A stretch of 64,000 nt of DNA from Diploptera punctata (taxonomy: Eukaryota > Arthropoda > Insecta > Blattodea > Blaberidae). The notes beneath the pieces are model-generated. The model saw only the letters and a program-made list of their open reading frames with translations. It was not told the origin of the DNA and ran no database searches. Both the position numbers and the translations under genes were made by a program. The stretch is taken from contig JASPKZ010004205.1 in NCBI GenBank assembly GCA_030220185.1, forward strand, positions 140,001-204,000. The letters are read 5' to 3'. Of this stretch, positions 31,670 to 40,989 are shown piece after piece. Positions within the stretch are counted from its first letter, which is position 1. Every line of letters starts with the position of its first letter.

Positions 31670-32060
31670 ATAGTGAAGAATACGAGTAATGTGTTTTCCT
31701 CTGATCGCGGTACCAACGCTATGCAGAGTAGACCATTGGTGGGGCTGCCACCTCGAAGCTTTAGATCCAGCTCCTGGATGAACTAACCCCATCTAGAGGG
31801 TTGCCACTTCCGCCAACCTATTAAAATTAGTTGTCGTTGTGGACTTTACTCTTGTTTCCCCGAGCATGGGTCTCTTATCATCCCAGAGAATGGACCCCCT
31901 CTTCCCACCAGTTCTCCGACCCAAATCGCCGAAGGGATTCTATACCACAACCTTGATTTGGGTTACTCGGATTAGCAGGTCCACCTCGAGCAGGTTGGGA
32001 GATGAGTTGATATGCAGAGGCTGTGTGTTTGCAATGGAAAGTATATTGCGCAAGCGTACT
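31670..32060. repeat. Unclassified GC-richer insertion in element K
   Basis: About 390 bp that have no counterpart in the shorter element K at 34460-35005. Base composition is much higher in GC than its surroundings ('cctcgaagctttagatccag'). Edges are unknown, and no SINE head is clear. Confidence 0.5.
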
Positions 32061-32061
32061 T

Positions 32062-32270
32062 AACAACAAGATACAGTGGAAAGAACATGTAGAAAGAATG
32101 GAAGAAAGTAGATTACCAAATAAAATCTTCCATTATTTTCCAAGAGGAAGAAGAGATGTCGAACATCCTCGGAAGAGATGGTCATAGATCTATTAGTGAA
32201 AACGGAACAGGCAACTCTTGCCTAAACCAGGAAGTGAAGAAGAAGAAGAAGAAGAAGAAGAAGAAGAAGA
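32062..32270 (+). mobile_element. LINE-E 3' end fragment
   Basis: Reads IQWKEHVERMEESRLPNKIF, YFPRGRRDVEHPRKRWS, a stop, then the 3' end 'gaacaggcaactcttgccta' and a 36-bp GAA tract. The same 3' end appears alone at 39425-39482. Confidence 0.87.
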
Positions 32271-32415
32271 AAAAAAATGTAAATGAATATCACAGAAAAC
32301 TCTTGCCTGATAAGAAAAAACTGAAATTATATTTAAATTCAGGATGAAAAATACTTCTAAAATCTAATATTTTTATTCTTGTGAAAAAAAAGTTAATTTT
32401 TGTCGACCAGTGTTA

Positions 32416-32769
32416 TGTTTTACAAATTGATTTATAACAATTTGGATCAAATATATACTCTTGGTCGTTTTTCCAGTAAGCATCTCAATGATTAACTATT
32501 TGTTTTAATTTTCTCGCGTCACACTGACATGCAGTATGATGCTGCAGCCTGGTGTGGCTGATGAAAAGGAATTACTGTTCAGAGAGCTGTGTGGTCTCCA
32601 TAATTATTTCTACTCTTCATTGTCCCATTCATTCCTCTTAGTCATCACATCCTTCCCTAGCTTTTTTGAATACACTTTTTAACAGTGAAACTTCGGTGAT
32701 AGGTAGTTTAAAATAGCCTATTTACTAATAATCATTTTAGAGCAGGGAATGACAATCTTCAATTATAGA
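32416..32769. other. Gap, nothing recognised
   Basis: 32520-32600 is slightly GC-richer ('gctgcagcctggtgtggctg') but no partner was found. Confidence 0.45.
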
Positions 32770-32846
32770 ACATGGTCGAGGTGGACCAATAGTTATTGTG
32801 GTATTCTCTGGTTCCGAGGTTCGCGATTTTAAATCCGGCCAGTTAA
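32770..32846 (+). mobile_element. SINE-B head, cut by element J
   Basis: 'gaggtggaccaatagttatt' and 'gcgattttaaatccggcc' match the head and B-box region of SINE-B. It ends at the TTAA target of the following element and appears to resume briefly with 'atgctttggg'. Confidence 0.65.
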
Positions 32847-33527
32847 GGGGGATCACGGGTGAAATATTGACCATTTGAGATCAAAATTGATATATTTTTT
32901 TTTGTTTTTTGTACTAAAAAATAGCCTGTACTCTAATGTAGCCTATATGTTGACAAAGTTTCAGAGGCCTATGGCGCTTCTAAGTGTCCTAAATTACATC
33001 AGAGTTAAAAGGCTACGCCAGTTAAATGCTGCCTGCATGCAAATCTTTAATCTTGTTTTTAAACACTTTTATATTCACTGCATTTTTGTACTAGAAGGTT
33101 CAAATTTTTACTGCATGTCCTAAAAATAATGGGTAACAAATTAGTGCATGGGTTTCATGATTGAAGTAGTATTTTAAGAAATAAAAAATAAAATGTATAC
33201 AATTATTAATTTTTTGAATTCCACGCATGGGGTATAGCATTTTTTTCTCTCTTTGTATTCACATTATAAGAATTCTAATGCATGATGTTTTTCTAAATAT
33301 TTTAGGGGCCATGAAAAAATCAGACATTTTACTAAAAATTGTGGAACCCATTTAATTATAATTTATGCAAATTTTTAATAATATAATATTTAATGGCTCG
33401 TAAAATAAATGTCTCACAAGAATGAAACTTAAACACATCATTAGGTATCATGCAGTGAATGTGTGTACAAAACATCAAGTCTCTAGCTCAAAAATGTAGA
33501 AAATAGAAATTTAACCCATCACCCCTC
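32847..33527 (+). mobile_element. TTAA-flanked element J, copy 1 (681 bp)
   Basis: Flanked by TTAA at 32843-32846 and 33528-33531. Left end 'ggggatcacgggtgaaat' and inverted right end 'gaggggtgatgggttaaat' form about 20-bp imperfect TIRs. Interior is shared with 39609-40508 in the other orientation. TTAA duplication is typical of the piggyBac group, but the G-rich termini differ from the usual CCC start. No transposase. Confidence 0.85.
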
Positions 33528-33531
33528 TTAA

Positions 33532-33984
33532 ATGCTTTGGGTCAAGGGGCGAAAATAGAGAGGAACGGATATTGGTTACATAAATTGAAATGGGCGCAGG
33601 AAAGAGTCAAAGACATTGTAAAAGTGAGAATAAATAAAAAAATAAATAACTAGTATATTTAAGTAGCTTTGAAATATAAGGAAATAAAAATAATTGTTCC
33701 TTCAAAAACATAAATTATTCCACATCTCTGTTTACATTAATTTCATGTGAACATCAGAGGTCATTTTTATGGAATTCTTTAGAAATGTTACGTACATAAA
33801 TACTTAATGAGCATACGCAGACATTTAAGAAAACCACTTATTGATAGCCACTAGACATTCTGCTGTCGAGGGAATAACACCATTCCCGGAATCAGCACAC
33901 TGGACGGCAAAAAATGCTGTCTGCAAAACAGGAACAGGACAGACGATATCGATATAACCAGTAGATCTGAATTTAACTTTAAGA
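33532..33984. other. Gap, nothing recognised
   Basis: AT-rich without supported features. Confidence 0.5.
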
Positions 33985-34132
33985 AAACATTCTTAGCATT
34001 ATGAAAGACAGCAAAAAAATATGATTAAACATAAATGAAAAGAAAATCAAATGATGCACCAATGAAAATTGTAAATACAGAATAAACTGAACAACATGCT
34101 AAGATACAGAATAATACATTTGAGAAAGTAAA

Positions 34133-34428
34133 TGAGGCGTTGACGTGGGAAAGGTAGTAAGCCATAAAAATAAAAAGTTTACAGGGGAAATAAAAAACAA
34201 TTTTCCCAACATTAATTTTAATATAATTTTAACACTACTAAACAAGAAATTGTATTTGCAAAATAGTTACACAATATCTATATTGGCTTTATAAAATATA
34301 TTTAAATTTAAAAGTGTGAAAATTGTTTTTTAAAATATTTAAATTTAAAAGTGTCAAAATTGTTTTTTGCTTCCCCTGTAAAAGTTTTTCTTTTTATGAC
34401 TTACTACCTTTCCCATGGCAATGCCTCA
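34133..34428. mobile_element. Foldback MITE (296 bp)
   Basis: Ends TGAGGC...GCCTCA with inverted arms of about 75 bp (34133-34205 against 34352-34428), roughly 85% paired. It lies in LINE sequence whose uninterrupted version is at 36500-36515 ('gaaagtaaattatttcat'), so the insertion edges are exact to one or two bases. Possible TSD 'aa'. Confidence 0.88.
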
Positions 34429-34459
34429 AATAATTTCATATACTTTGGAGTTTTAATAA

Positions 34460-35005
34460 CACTGGTCAACATGATTTTTGTCTCATGAGTACCAATAGTT
34501 GTACTTAATGCTGTGTTTTATCGTGCTTTCAAATAGGTATTCGGAATTTCTCCATCACCCACAGTTTTTTATTTCAATTTCAATTAATGGATTTAAATAA
34601 TTATTTTTTAATAAACGTTTTTTCGTCTATTTGTCCATTGTAAAATAAAACTAAATGAGCTAACTCAAATGATTTCAACTATGGAAAAGAGACATCAAAG
34701 CAAATGGAATCCTAATATGCTGGCCGATTATTGTTGGACCATCAAGAGGGATGCTCCACAGGCGAAATATAGGAGAAAATCTTCATTTCTTACTTTCTAG
34801 GTGAGCCCGAATGTTCTAATATTGTGTAGTTACGAATGTAGAAAATATTTAAAATGTTTGAAATTATAAATACCTGTCTCTCGGAAACCTTGCGTGATGG
34901 AGAAAAACCGATATCATATTTGAATTCAGGAGAAAACATACTATCAGAATCACATAGTTTTCTTTCCGAGACAAAACAAAGTTTTTTTTTTTTTGTTGCT
35001 CAGTG
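34460..35005 (+). mobile_element. TIR element K, copy 2 (546 bp)
   Basis: Left end CACTGGTCAACATG, inverted right end CACTGAGCAACAAAA, flanked by 'taa' at 34457-34459 and 35006-35008. The empty target is visible at 36532-36555. It contains ISTMEKRHQSKWNPNMLADY then CWTIKRDAPQAKYRRKSSFL and a stop at 34798, but the upstream part of the ORF is gone. A poly-T run precedes the right end. Confidence 0.87.
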
Positions 35006-35036
35006 TAATACAAACAAAATAATATTCAAGAAGAAA

Positions 35037-35419
35037 GTCCACCGCTGCGGTCTCGAGGTAGCGTGCTGCCTTGTCACGCAGCGGGCCCGGGTTCGATCCC
35101 GCCCGGACAGTTTTTCTGGGTGAGGTTTTTATCGGGGTTTTTCCTCACCTGTAAGACAAATGTCAGGAAAACTTTAAGGCCCAAACGGTCCCCGAAATCA
35201 TATGGCCATCGCAATCACCATCATTCATATTCATTCTAGATTAAGCTTATGATTAGGGACTCTCCTGGCGCACCACTATCATCGTCACCCATCATATCAT
35301 CGGGGCAACGTAACCTCGCCTTCCAGGCGCCCCAACCCCAGAAGTGGGTTACAAGTACGCCATGACAGGAGAGGACACCAGGAATGTTGAAAGACAACCT
35401 GGGACATTTGCAAATATAT
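35037..35419 (+). mobile_element. Composite SINE: SINE-C front with SINE-R rear, 15-bp TSD
   Basis: Head and middle are SINE-C ('ccaccgctgcggtctcgagg', B box 'gggttcgatcccgcccgg', 'cctcacctgtaagacaaatg'). From about 35225 the rear differs from other SINE-C copies and instead matches 36604-36715 on the minus strand ('catcatatcatcgggg', 'ccagaagtgggttacaa'). TSD 'atattcaagaagaaa' at 35022-35036 and 35420-35434 encloses both parts, so they moved together. Confidence 0.88.
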
Positions 35420-36429
35420 ATATTCAAGAAGAAATAAATAGAATAATACAAAATGCTAATAAATGTTATTTTGCAATAATAAAGAATTTAAAATCAAAAT
35501 ATCTGACACGCGGAACAAAAATCAGATTGTATGAAACACTAATTAAACAGTGATAACATATGGGAGTGAAACTTGAGTCTGACTGAACATGACAAATCTC
35601 GATTGGCTGATTTTGAAAGAAAGCTGCTCAGAAGGATACATGAACCTATTAAAAAATGAAGAATGGCGAATGAGATATAACAGAGAATTATATGAGTTGT
35701 ATAAATCATTACATATTACAGATATTAAACTAAACAGACTAACATGGACAGGACATACGCAGAGGAAAACAAAAAAAAAAAAAAAAGGTAGTTAGAAGAA
35801 TTATAGATGTTTAGCCAGAAGGAATAATGAGAAAAGGAAGACCTAATTTGAGATGGATGGATGAAGTATGCCTACTATAGGATGTTAAATCTTTAAACTC
35901 AAGAATTGGTGGTGGACATTTGTCGGAGGTAAAGAAGCTTGGAGAAAAGCTAGGAAATCTTTACTCGCGCAGGGCTGTTGTGCTTATAATGATGAAATAT
36001 TTAAAGATGAGAATACATGGAGATATGACTGCCTGACATATTAATTTCAGAAACAGTAAATAAAATAATTAGATGATGGGGTTCACAGGGTCTCCGTATA
36101 CATTCCAGGGTTAATGTGACATTTTTTAAAAATAGGTCATGTCAGCACTATTTGTAGATGATAAACACGTTATTTTTTCTTGGTGAGCTTGTAGGGTTGT
36201 GAGTAAATATTTGGTAGGGAACTATTTTAAGCAGATCGTATGTCTGAAATTGTGACGTCAGTTTACAAGGCAGGTAGAGTATTTCCGCTGTGTCACACCA
36301 TTTCTAAATTAGTAAAACACATTAGCACTCTTGTTCCTCAACATAGAGGATAGAGCACCAGAATATTCTGAGATACAGAGGTCACTCCGCTCGATATGGT
36401 AGTAATGCTATCTATATCTGAAGTAGGAT

Positions 36430-36830
36430 CTAAACCAAAATGCCGTTATAAACAGAGTTACGAAAAAATGAACAATATATTAAGATACAAAATAATACAT
36501 TTGAGAAAGTAAATTATTTCATACACCTTGGAGTTTTAATAAACAAACAAAATAATATTCAGATACAAGTGAATAGAATAATACAAAATACTGTAAATGT
36601 TTTTTTTATTCAATGCCCTAACATTTTTCGTCTTCTCTCCTGGCTTAATTGTAACCCACTTCTGAAGTGGCCTGGAAGGCGGAGTTACGTTACCCCGATG
36701 ATATGATGGCTGATAAATGATAATAGAGCTACTTTCTAATAATAAAATATTTGAAATCAAAATATATGACAAGGAAACAGGTTACCAAAATAGTATTATT
36801 CCAAGATAAATACATTATGATAATTATTAT
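36430..36830 (+). mobile_element. Second copy of the same LINE segment, with empty sites
   Basis: 'aataatacatttgagaaagt', 'ccttggagttttaataaaca', 'ataatattcag' and, after an insertion, 'atttgaaatcaaaatat' repeat 34110-35530 without the MITE and element K. It provides the pre-insertion state for both. Confidence 0.85.
36604..36715 (-). mobile_element. SINE-R rear fragment with poly-A
   Basis: On the minus strand: 'catcatatcatcggggtaac', 'gccttccaggccacttcaga', then poly-A of eight. 'taaatg' lies on both sides and may be the TSD. A 5'-truncated copy of the rear half seen in 35225-35419. Confidence 0.75.
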
Positions 36831-36857
36831 GAATATCAAAATGAGCTTAATATAATT

Positions 36858-37180
36858 TAGTTACGTGAGTTGTTAAGGCATGATGTCTTGGCGCAGAGCT
36901 ATGGGACTTGCGCTGGTTCGAGTCCCCATGGAAGAAGAAAGTTTCTCATGGAATTTCGGCCAGTATGAGACTGGTACCGACCTAGTATCGTGAGGAATTT
37001 TGAGTAACTACAATAAGTAGCAGCACCAGGCTGAGAAAACCAGCTATAAGGGCCATGGACCCGACATGCTGACTGCAATACTGGCTAGATGATCGTCTAC
37101 CTCTATGATTAATACATGTGGGTTATTGAGGCTGGTAGCCTGTTGTCAAGGGCCTGTCGCGCTATACTGTGAAGTTCATT
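36858..37180 (+). mobile_element. SINE-E, longest copy
   Basis: tRNA-like start 'gtgagttgttaaggcatgat', B box 'ggttcgagtcccca', then 'tttctcatggaatttcggcc', 'ggctgagaaaaccagctata' and 'gatgatcgtctacctctatg'. The second half is repeated at 37315-37477 and, permuted, at 9727-10012. No TSD found. Confidence 0.8.
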
Positions 37181-37184
37181 ATTT

Positions 37185-37745
37185 TTTTTATTTTGATATG
37201 ATATTCATAGGCGACAGTGACGAGATATAAAGAGCTAACACATATTTATATTAAATGACAGCAAGAAACTGAGGCACTTAATACACATCAATGAAGCTAA
37301 ATATATGATCGAGAAAATCTTCAGTAACAGTGGGGTGAGCCCGATATGTTGACCACATGTCACCCCTCGTACTAGATGATCGTCTACCTCTATGATTAAT
37401 AAATGTGGATATGAGGCCAGTAACCGGCTGGTAGGCCAAGCGTCTAGACCTGTCGCGCCTTGGAGTTTGGTTATTTAAATATGTCACGTAAAAATACATT
37501 ACAAAATAATGGAAATAATCACTAAAAATGAGGGACAATTTCAAGAAGCGACGAAATTAAAATACATTATAACCATAATAACAAACAGGAATGAGATGCA
37601 GGAAGAAATTAAACAAGGGCTCAAGTTGGAAACGCATGCTACTGTGTACTATACATTCTAGCTCCTGTCAGAAAGTGTTAAACTAACATTTTATAAACCG
37701 TTATTCTTACAGTTATTCGTTTTAACTTCTTATGTTGAAATGACA
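37185..37745 (+). mobile_element. LINE-W reverse transcriptase fragment, SINE-E inside
   Basis: Reads YDMIFIGDSDEI (the YADDVVIIGDS box with YADD lost), ARNxGT and HINEAKYM; then after the SINE, SRKNTLQNNGNN, KYIITIITNRNEMQEEIKQG, ETHATVYY and SESVKLTFYKPLFLQLF. The order matches the span between the palm and the ETW motif. Several frame changes. Confidence 0.82.
37312..37477 (+). mobile_element. SINE-E second half, inserted in LINE-W
   Basis: Repeats 'gatgatcgtctacctctatg', 'attaataaatgtggatatga' and 'gacctgtcgcgc' of the longer copy. Flanks 'taaatatatg' (about 37299) and 'taaatatg' (about 37475) may be the TSD. Confidence 0.7.
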
Positions 37746-37759
37746 TGAGGCAGTGGGAA

Positions 37760-38035
37760 TGGATTCTATTCCATATCGGAAATGTTCACGAGTGAGGACT
37801 TTTCTGCGTTTTTTCTCACACATGACAAATTTAGAAACTTTTAAGGCCTAAATAGTTCCGAATACCATCATAATAACCCATATCACATTCACCTCTGTAG
37901 TGGAAATGGTGCGTCCTCTTTTAATTGAATTCGTATTATTTCGGAGGGAATCCCGGACATTTCTGGCGGCTCAGATTCGATTCCCGGAGGTGTAGAGAAT
38001 TTAAATCTAAACCTTGGGCGTGACTAATAATTAGC
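37760..38035 (+). mobile_element. Decayed SINE scraps
   Basis: 37780-37885 resembles the SINE-C middle ('ttctcacacatgacaaattt', 'ttttaaggcctaaa'). 37955-38030 resembles SINE-D from its B box on ('cagattcgattcccgg', 'taaatctaaaccttgggcg'). Heads are missing. Confidence 0.5.
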
Positions 38036-39604
38036 CTATGTCAACATAAATAAACATAAAAAAACAATAAATTCTAAATAGAAAGTGAAAATAGAATGAG
38101 AGTTACTTTGAATTACAAAAATAGTGCATTTGTTTTAAATAACAAAAAACATCATAGATTTCATTACAAATGAAGACAGACAATAGTTATTCTTATTGTT
38201 TTATTTGGATGCGAAAACAAAAGAATGCGACCTTAGAGTTTTGCTCGATGTTCTATTTCCGTTACTGCTCCATTTTATTGGAAAAATTTCTACTCCTCTG
38301 AGACGTTTATTGTTATTTTACTACTTTTCCTTTTTAACAAGAAACTGAAACAGGTTTTAACATGTGACAGTGATGCACTTTGATATAATTTTATTTTATG
38401 AATACAGTGTGTTCTTTAAAATATTTAAATCAAACAAGAAAAAGTCCAAAAACATTGGTTCTAAAATTAATGGCCTGGGAGATACAAAACATATACAGTA
38501 TATAATTATATTTTATATATTGGACGACAAAAAAAAACAATCAATTTTTTAAGAGACTGTTAAGGCCATCGTGTAGCAATTAATTTGTATTTAATTTCCT
38601 TTCCCAATTAAGGTAGGTCAATGAAAATTATGTCACTTACTAAACAATACTTCTTAATCAGAATGACACTATGGTCTTCCTAAAGAATTCTGTAAAGGAC
38701 TGTTTAACTCATAGACCGATAATCGTGTCTCTTCCTGTTCGTAATGAGAGATATCTCCGCAAATTAACTTCTTTGACAAGGATATCGAATTAACAATGTA
38801 CGATCGATATGGTATAGCAAGAAATGTCTAAAGAAAACTTCAAAAAATTTCCAAAATCTGCATTATTGTTAATAGTTATTTCTCATACAATTATCTGTTA
38901 TTGATTTCCCAAACCCAAAGAGATTAAACAGTAAATATATGTTATTTATATCTATACAGCTTAGAAATCGCCCGTAAGTAAGATCGGAATACATAACCTC
39001 ACATTTGGTAAATATTTAACATTATAATTATTTTTAGTCTATGATGATGTATTATTCGCTAAATAGTCACTCGAAATTCAACGCGAGGTTGAGTTTTTCA
39101 TTAGACAAAACCCCGAGCGACAAAGTCGCTCGTGATTTTTTCAGAAAAACACAACCTCTTGTTAGATTAATGTTGATAAATATTAATGCATTGTTCACCG
39201 CTCTTCAATTGTTTAATAAATTAATTATATAGGGACAATCATACTTATTAAAAACTACCGTTAAAATTGGCATTTAATGGATTGAACAGGCATACCCAAT
39301 TCTTGTCTTTCGACAACGCACGGCTAAAGTTTGCTGTTGTTTATGTCACTGCTTTTTTGTGTCTTTTAACGTAAAACGAAATTAAATAATTTATGTTATA
39401 ATCTACTCATTCCCTAATTATCGATGGAAATGTAACGGAACAGGCAACTCTTGCCTAAACTAGGAAGTGAAGAAGAAGATGTATCTCAAAGTGGTCGAAA
39501 CCCTTTATCTTTGTCATAACTAAATTTTCTCCAGAATTAAATTTACTCTATGACATTAGTAGATTTTTTCATTTGTTTATCTTGTGCATTTTGTATTTCA
39601 CTCT
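38036..39604. other. Long gap with a hairpin and a solo LINE 3' end
   Basis: 39114-39121 and 39125-39132 form a perfect 8-bp GC-rich hairpin with loop 'aaa'. 39425-39482 is the LINE-E 3' end ('gaacaggcaactcttgccta', then 'gaagaagaag'). No gene or other repeat recognised in the rest. Confidence 0.5.
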
Positions 39605-39608
39605 TTAA

Positions 39609-40508
39609 GGGGAGTGATGGGTGAAATTTCAATTGTCTACATTTTTTGAGCTAGAGAGTTGAATTTATGTACACACATTCACTGCATGATACAATATGAT
39701 GTAAGTTTCATTCTTGTGAGACATTTATTTTATGAGTTATTACATATTATATTTAAAAAATGCATATAATATAATTAAATGGGTTCCACAATTTTTTAGT
39801 AAAATGTCTGATTTTTACAAGACCTCTAAAATATTTAGAAAAACATCATGCATTAGAATTCTTATAATGTGAATACAAAGGGAGAAAAAAATGTACCTCA
39901 TGCGTGGAATTACAAAAAAATGAATAATTGATACACATTATTTTTCATGATGATATTGGTGAAGATTTTCGGGCTGTTCGGGCTGTAGGCCGTGGTCGTG
40001 AGGCTTGTAGTTCCCCGACGTTTCGCCAGAGACTGCGTCTGGCATCCTCAAGGGTTGTCTTGAGACTCTGGCGAAACGTCGGGGAACTACAAGCCTCACG
40101 ACCACGGCCTACAGCCCGAAAATCTTCATCAATATCATCATAGCAACTCCGGCCGTGAAAGTCTACGTGAATACTTTATTTTTTATTTCTTAAAATACTA
40201 CTTCAATCATGAAACCCATGCACTACTTTGTTACCCATTTGAACTTTATAGGACAACATTTCTGAATTCCATTCAATTTTGAATGTACAAAAATGCAGTG
40301 GAAATAAAAGTATGGAAAAACAAGTTAAGATTTGCATGCAGGTGGTATTTAACTGGCACAGCCTTTTAACTCTGACGTAATTTAGGGCACCAAGAAGCGC
40401 CATAGGTATATGCCAACATATACATTAGAGTAAGGCTATTTTTTAGTACAAGAAATAAAAAATGTCAATTTTGATCTGAAGTGGTCAATTTTTCACTCAT
40501 CACCCCCC
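39609..40508 (-). mobile_element. TTAA-flanked element J, copy 2
   Basis: TTAA at 39605-39608 and 40509-40512. Left end 'ggggagtgatgggtgaaat', inverted right end 'ggggggtgatgagtgaaaa'. Homologous to 32847-33527 in inverse orientation, and 230 bp longer because of the insertion at 39946-40175. Without it the length is 670 bp, close to the first copy. Confidence 0.87.
39946..40175. mobile_element. Palindromic insertion with hammerhead-like motif, 8-bp TSD
   Basis: Flanked by 'ttattttt' at 39938-39945 and 40176-40183; the empty site is in element J copy 1 near 33185. Arms 39948-40031 and 40066-40140 pair almost perfectly apart from a 9-base extra repeat on the left. The minus strand near 40055-40012 shows TTGAGGA, a six-pair stem GCCAGA/TCTGGC, then GAAACGTC. 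This layout matches a hammerhead ribozyme core with one change (C to T) in box 1. Such motifs are known in the pseudo-LTRs of Penelope-like elements, where inverted arrangements are common. Confidence 0.7.
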
Positions 40509-40569
40509 TTAAACCTAGAGCGAATCAAAACATACTGCAAATAGTAATTGTATTGTAGGTATACTACGT

Positions 40570-40805
40570 AATAGAACTAACTCCTGGTACTATCGTAGCC
40601 GTAGGTTCATGGCCGGGCGGGCATAAGGTATCCATACATCCCTATCCTGATCTAATGCTTTTAATTTCATCCTTGTACAATCTACTTCCCTCGAATCATG
40701 GATAATATTATTCTCCCACCACATCCTTGACCTATCTACTGGGCGCGTTCTATCTTTTTTTATAAGGAATTTTCATGCTCCTTTTTCATGTAACCATTTG
40801 TGTTT
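40570..40805 (-). mobile_element. LINE-W 3' end fragment
   Basis: The minus strand carries RMWWENNIIHDSREVDCTR-like coding and the 3' 'cctacggctacgatagtacc' variant. 5'-truncated. Confidence 0.82.
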
Positions 40806-40875
40806 ATTGTAATTTAGATGTAAGACTAATTTTTGTATTAAATAAATAGGTTCTCCTTGTCAATAAAACCCAACT

Positions 40876-40982
40876 CACCAAACAAAAATTTTAAAACAGT
40901 CAACGCATTTCGGTAGCGAAGCTATCTTTATCAAGACTAGTCATTGACCAAAAAAAGGCTATTTTAACATTTTATTTTGGTG
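40876..40982 (-). ncRNA. Stem-loop with hammerhead-ribozyme-like core (candidate)
   Basis: Arms 40876-40899 and 40959-40982 are inverted repeats (about 20 of 24 pair). In the loop the minus strand reads AGTC-TTGATAA-(TAGC loop GCTA)-GAAA-TGCGTT-GACT. AGTC/GACT can form stem I, TAGC/GCTA stem II, and GAAA is box 2. Box 1 (consensus CUGANGA) has changes at C and G, so activity is doubtful. It probably descends from a Penelope-like or related retroelement. Confidence 0.45.
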
Positions 40983-40989
40983 ATTTGTG

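Larger units (their letters stand above)
31178..32412 (+). mobile_element. TIR element K, copy 1, with nested insertions
   Basis: Ends are inverted repeats starting CACTGGTCGACAA (left 31178-31190, right read on the minus strand from 32412). The trinucleotide 'tta' flanks both sides (31175-31177, 32413-32415). CACTG termini with 3-bp TSDs resemble the CACTA/EnSpm group, which is an inference. Inside are a conserved ORF remnant (31342-31581), an unknown repeat (about 31670-32060) and a LINE 3' end (32062-32270). Confidence 0.8.
33985..36010 (+). mobile_element. LINE-W-related LINE (EWRMRYNRELYELY type) with three insertions
   Basis: LINE pieces at 33985-34132 (NNMLRYRIIHLRK), 34429-34459, 35006-35036 and 35420-36010 join into one reading: YFGVLI, IQEEINRIIQNANKCYFAII, KNLKSKYLTRGTKIRLYETL, YGSET-stop-, EHDKSRLADFERKLLRRIHE, EEWRMRYNRELYELYKSLHI, KLNRLTWTGHTQRK and RRKGRPNLRWMDEV-like. 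Between them sit a foldback MITE, element K copy 2 and a SINE. Frames shift in at least three places. Confidence 0.85.

Noticed and set aside
32875..33123. 82-codon ORF in element J
   Set aside because: The corresponding frame in the second copy is broken, and there is no transposase motif.
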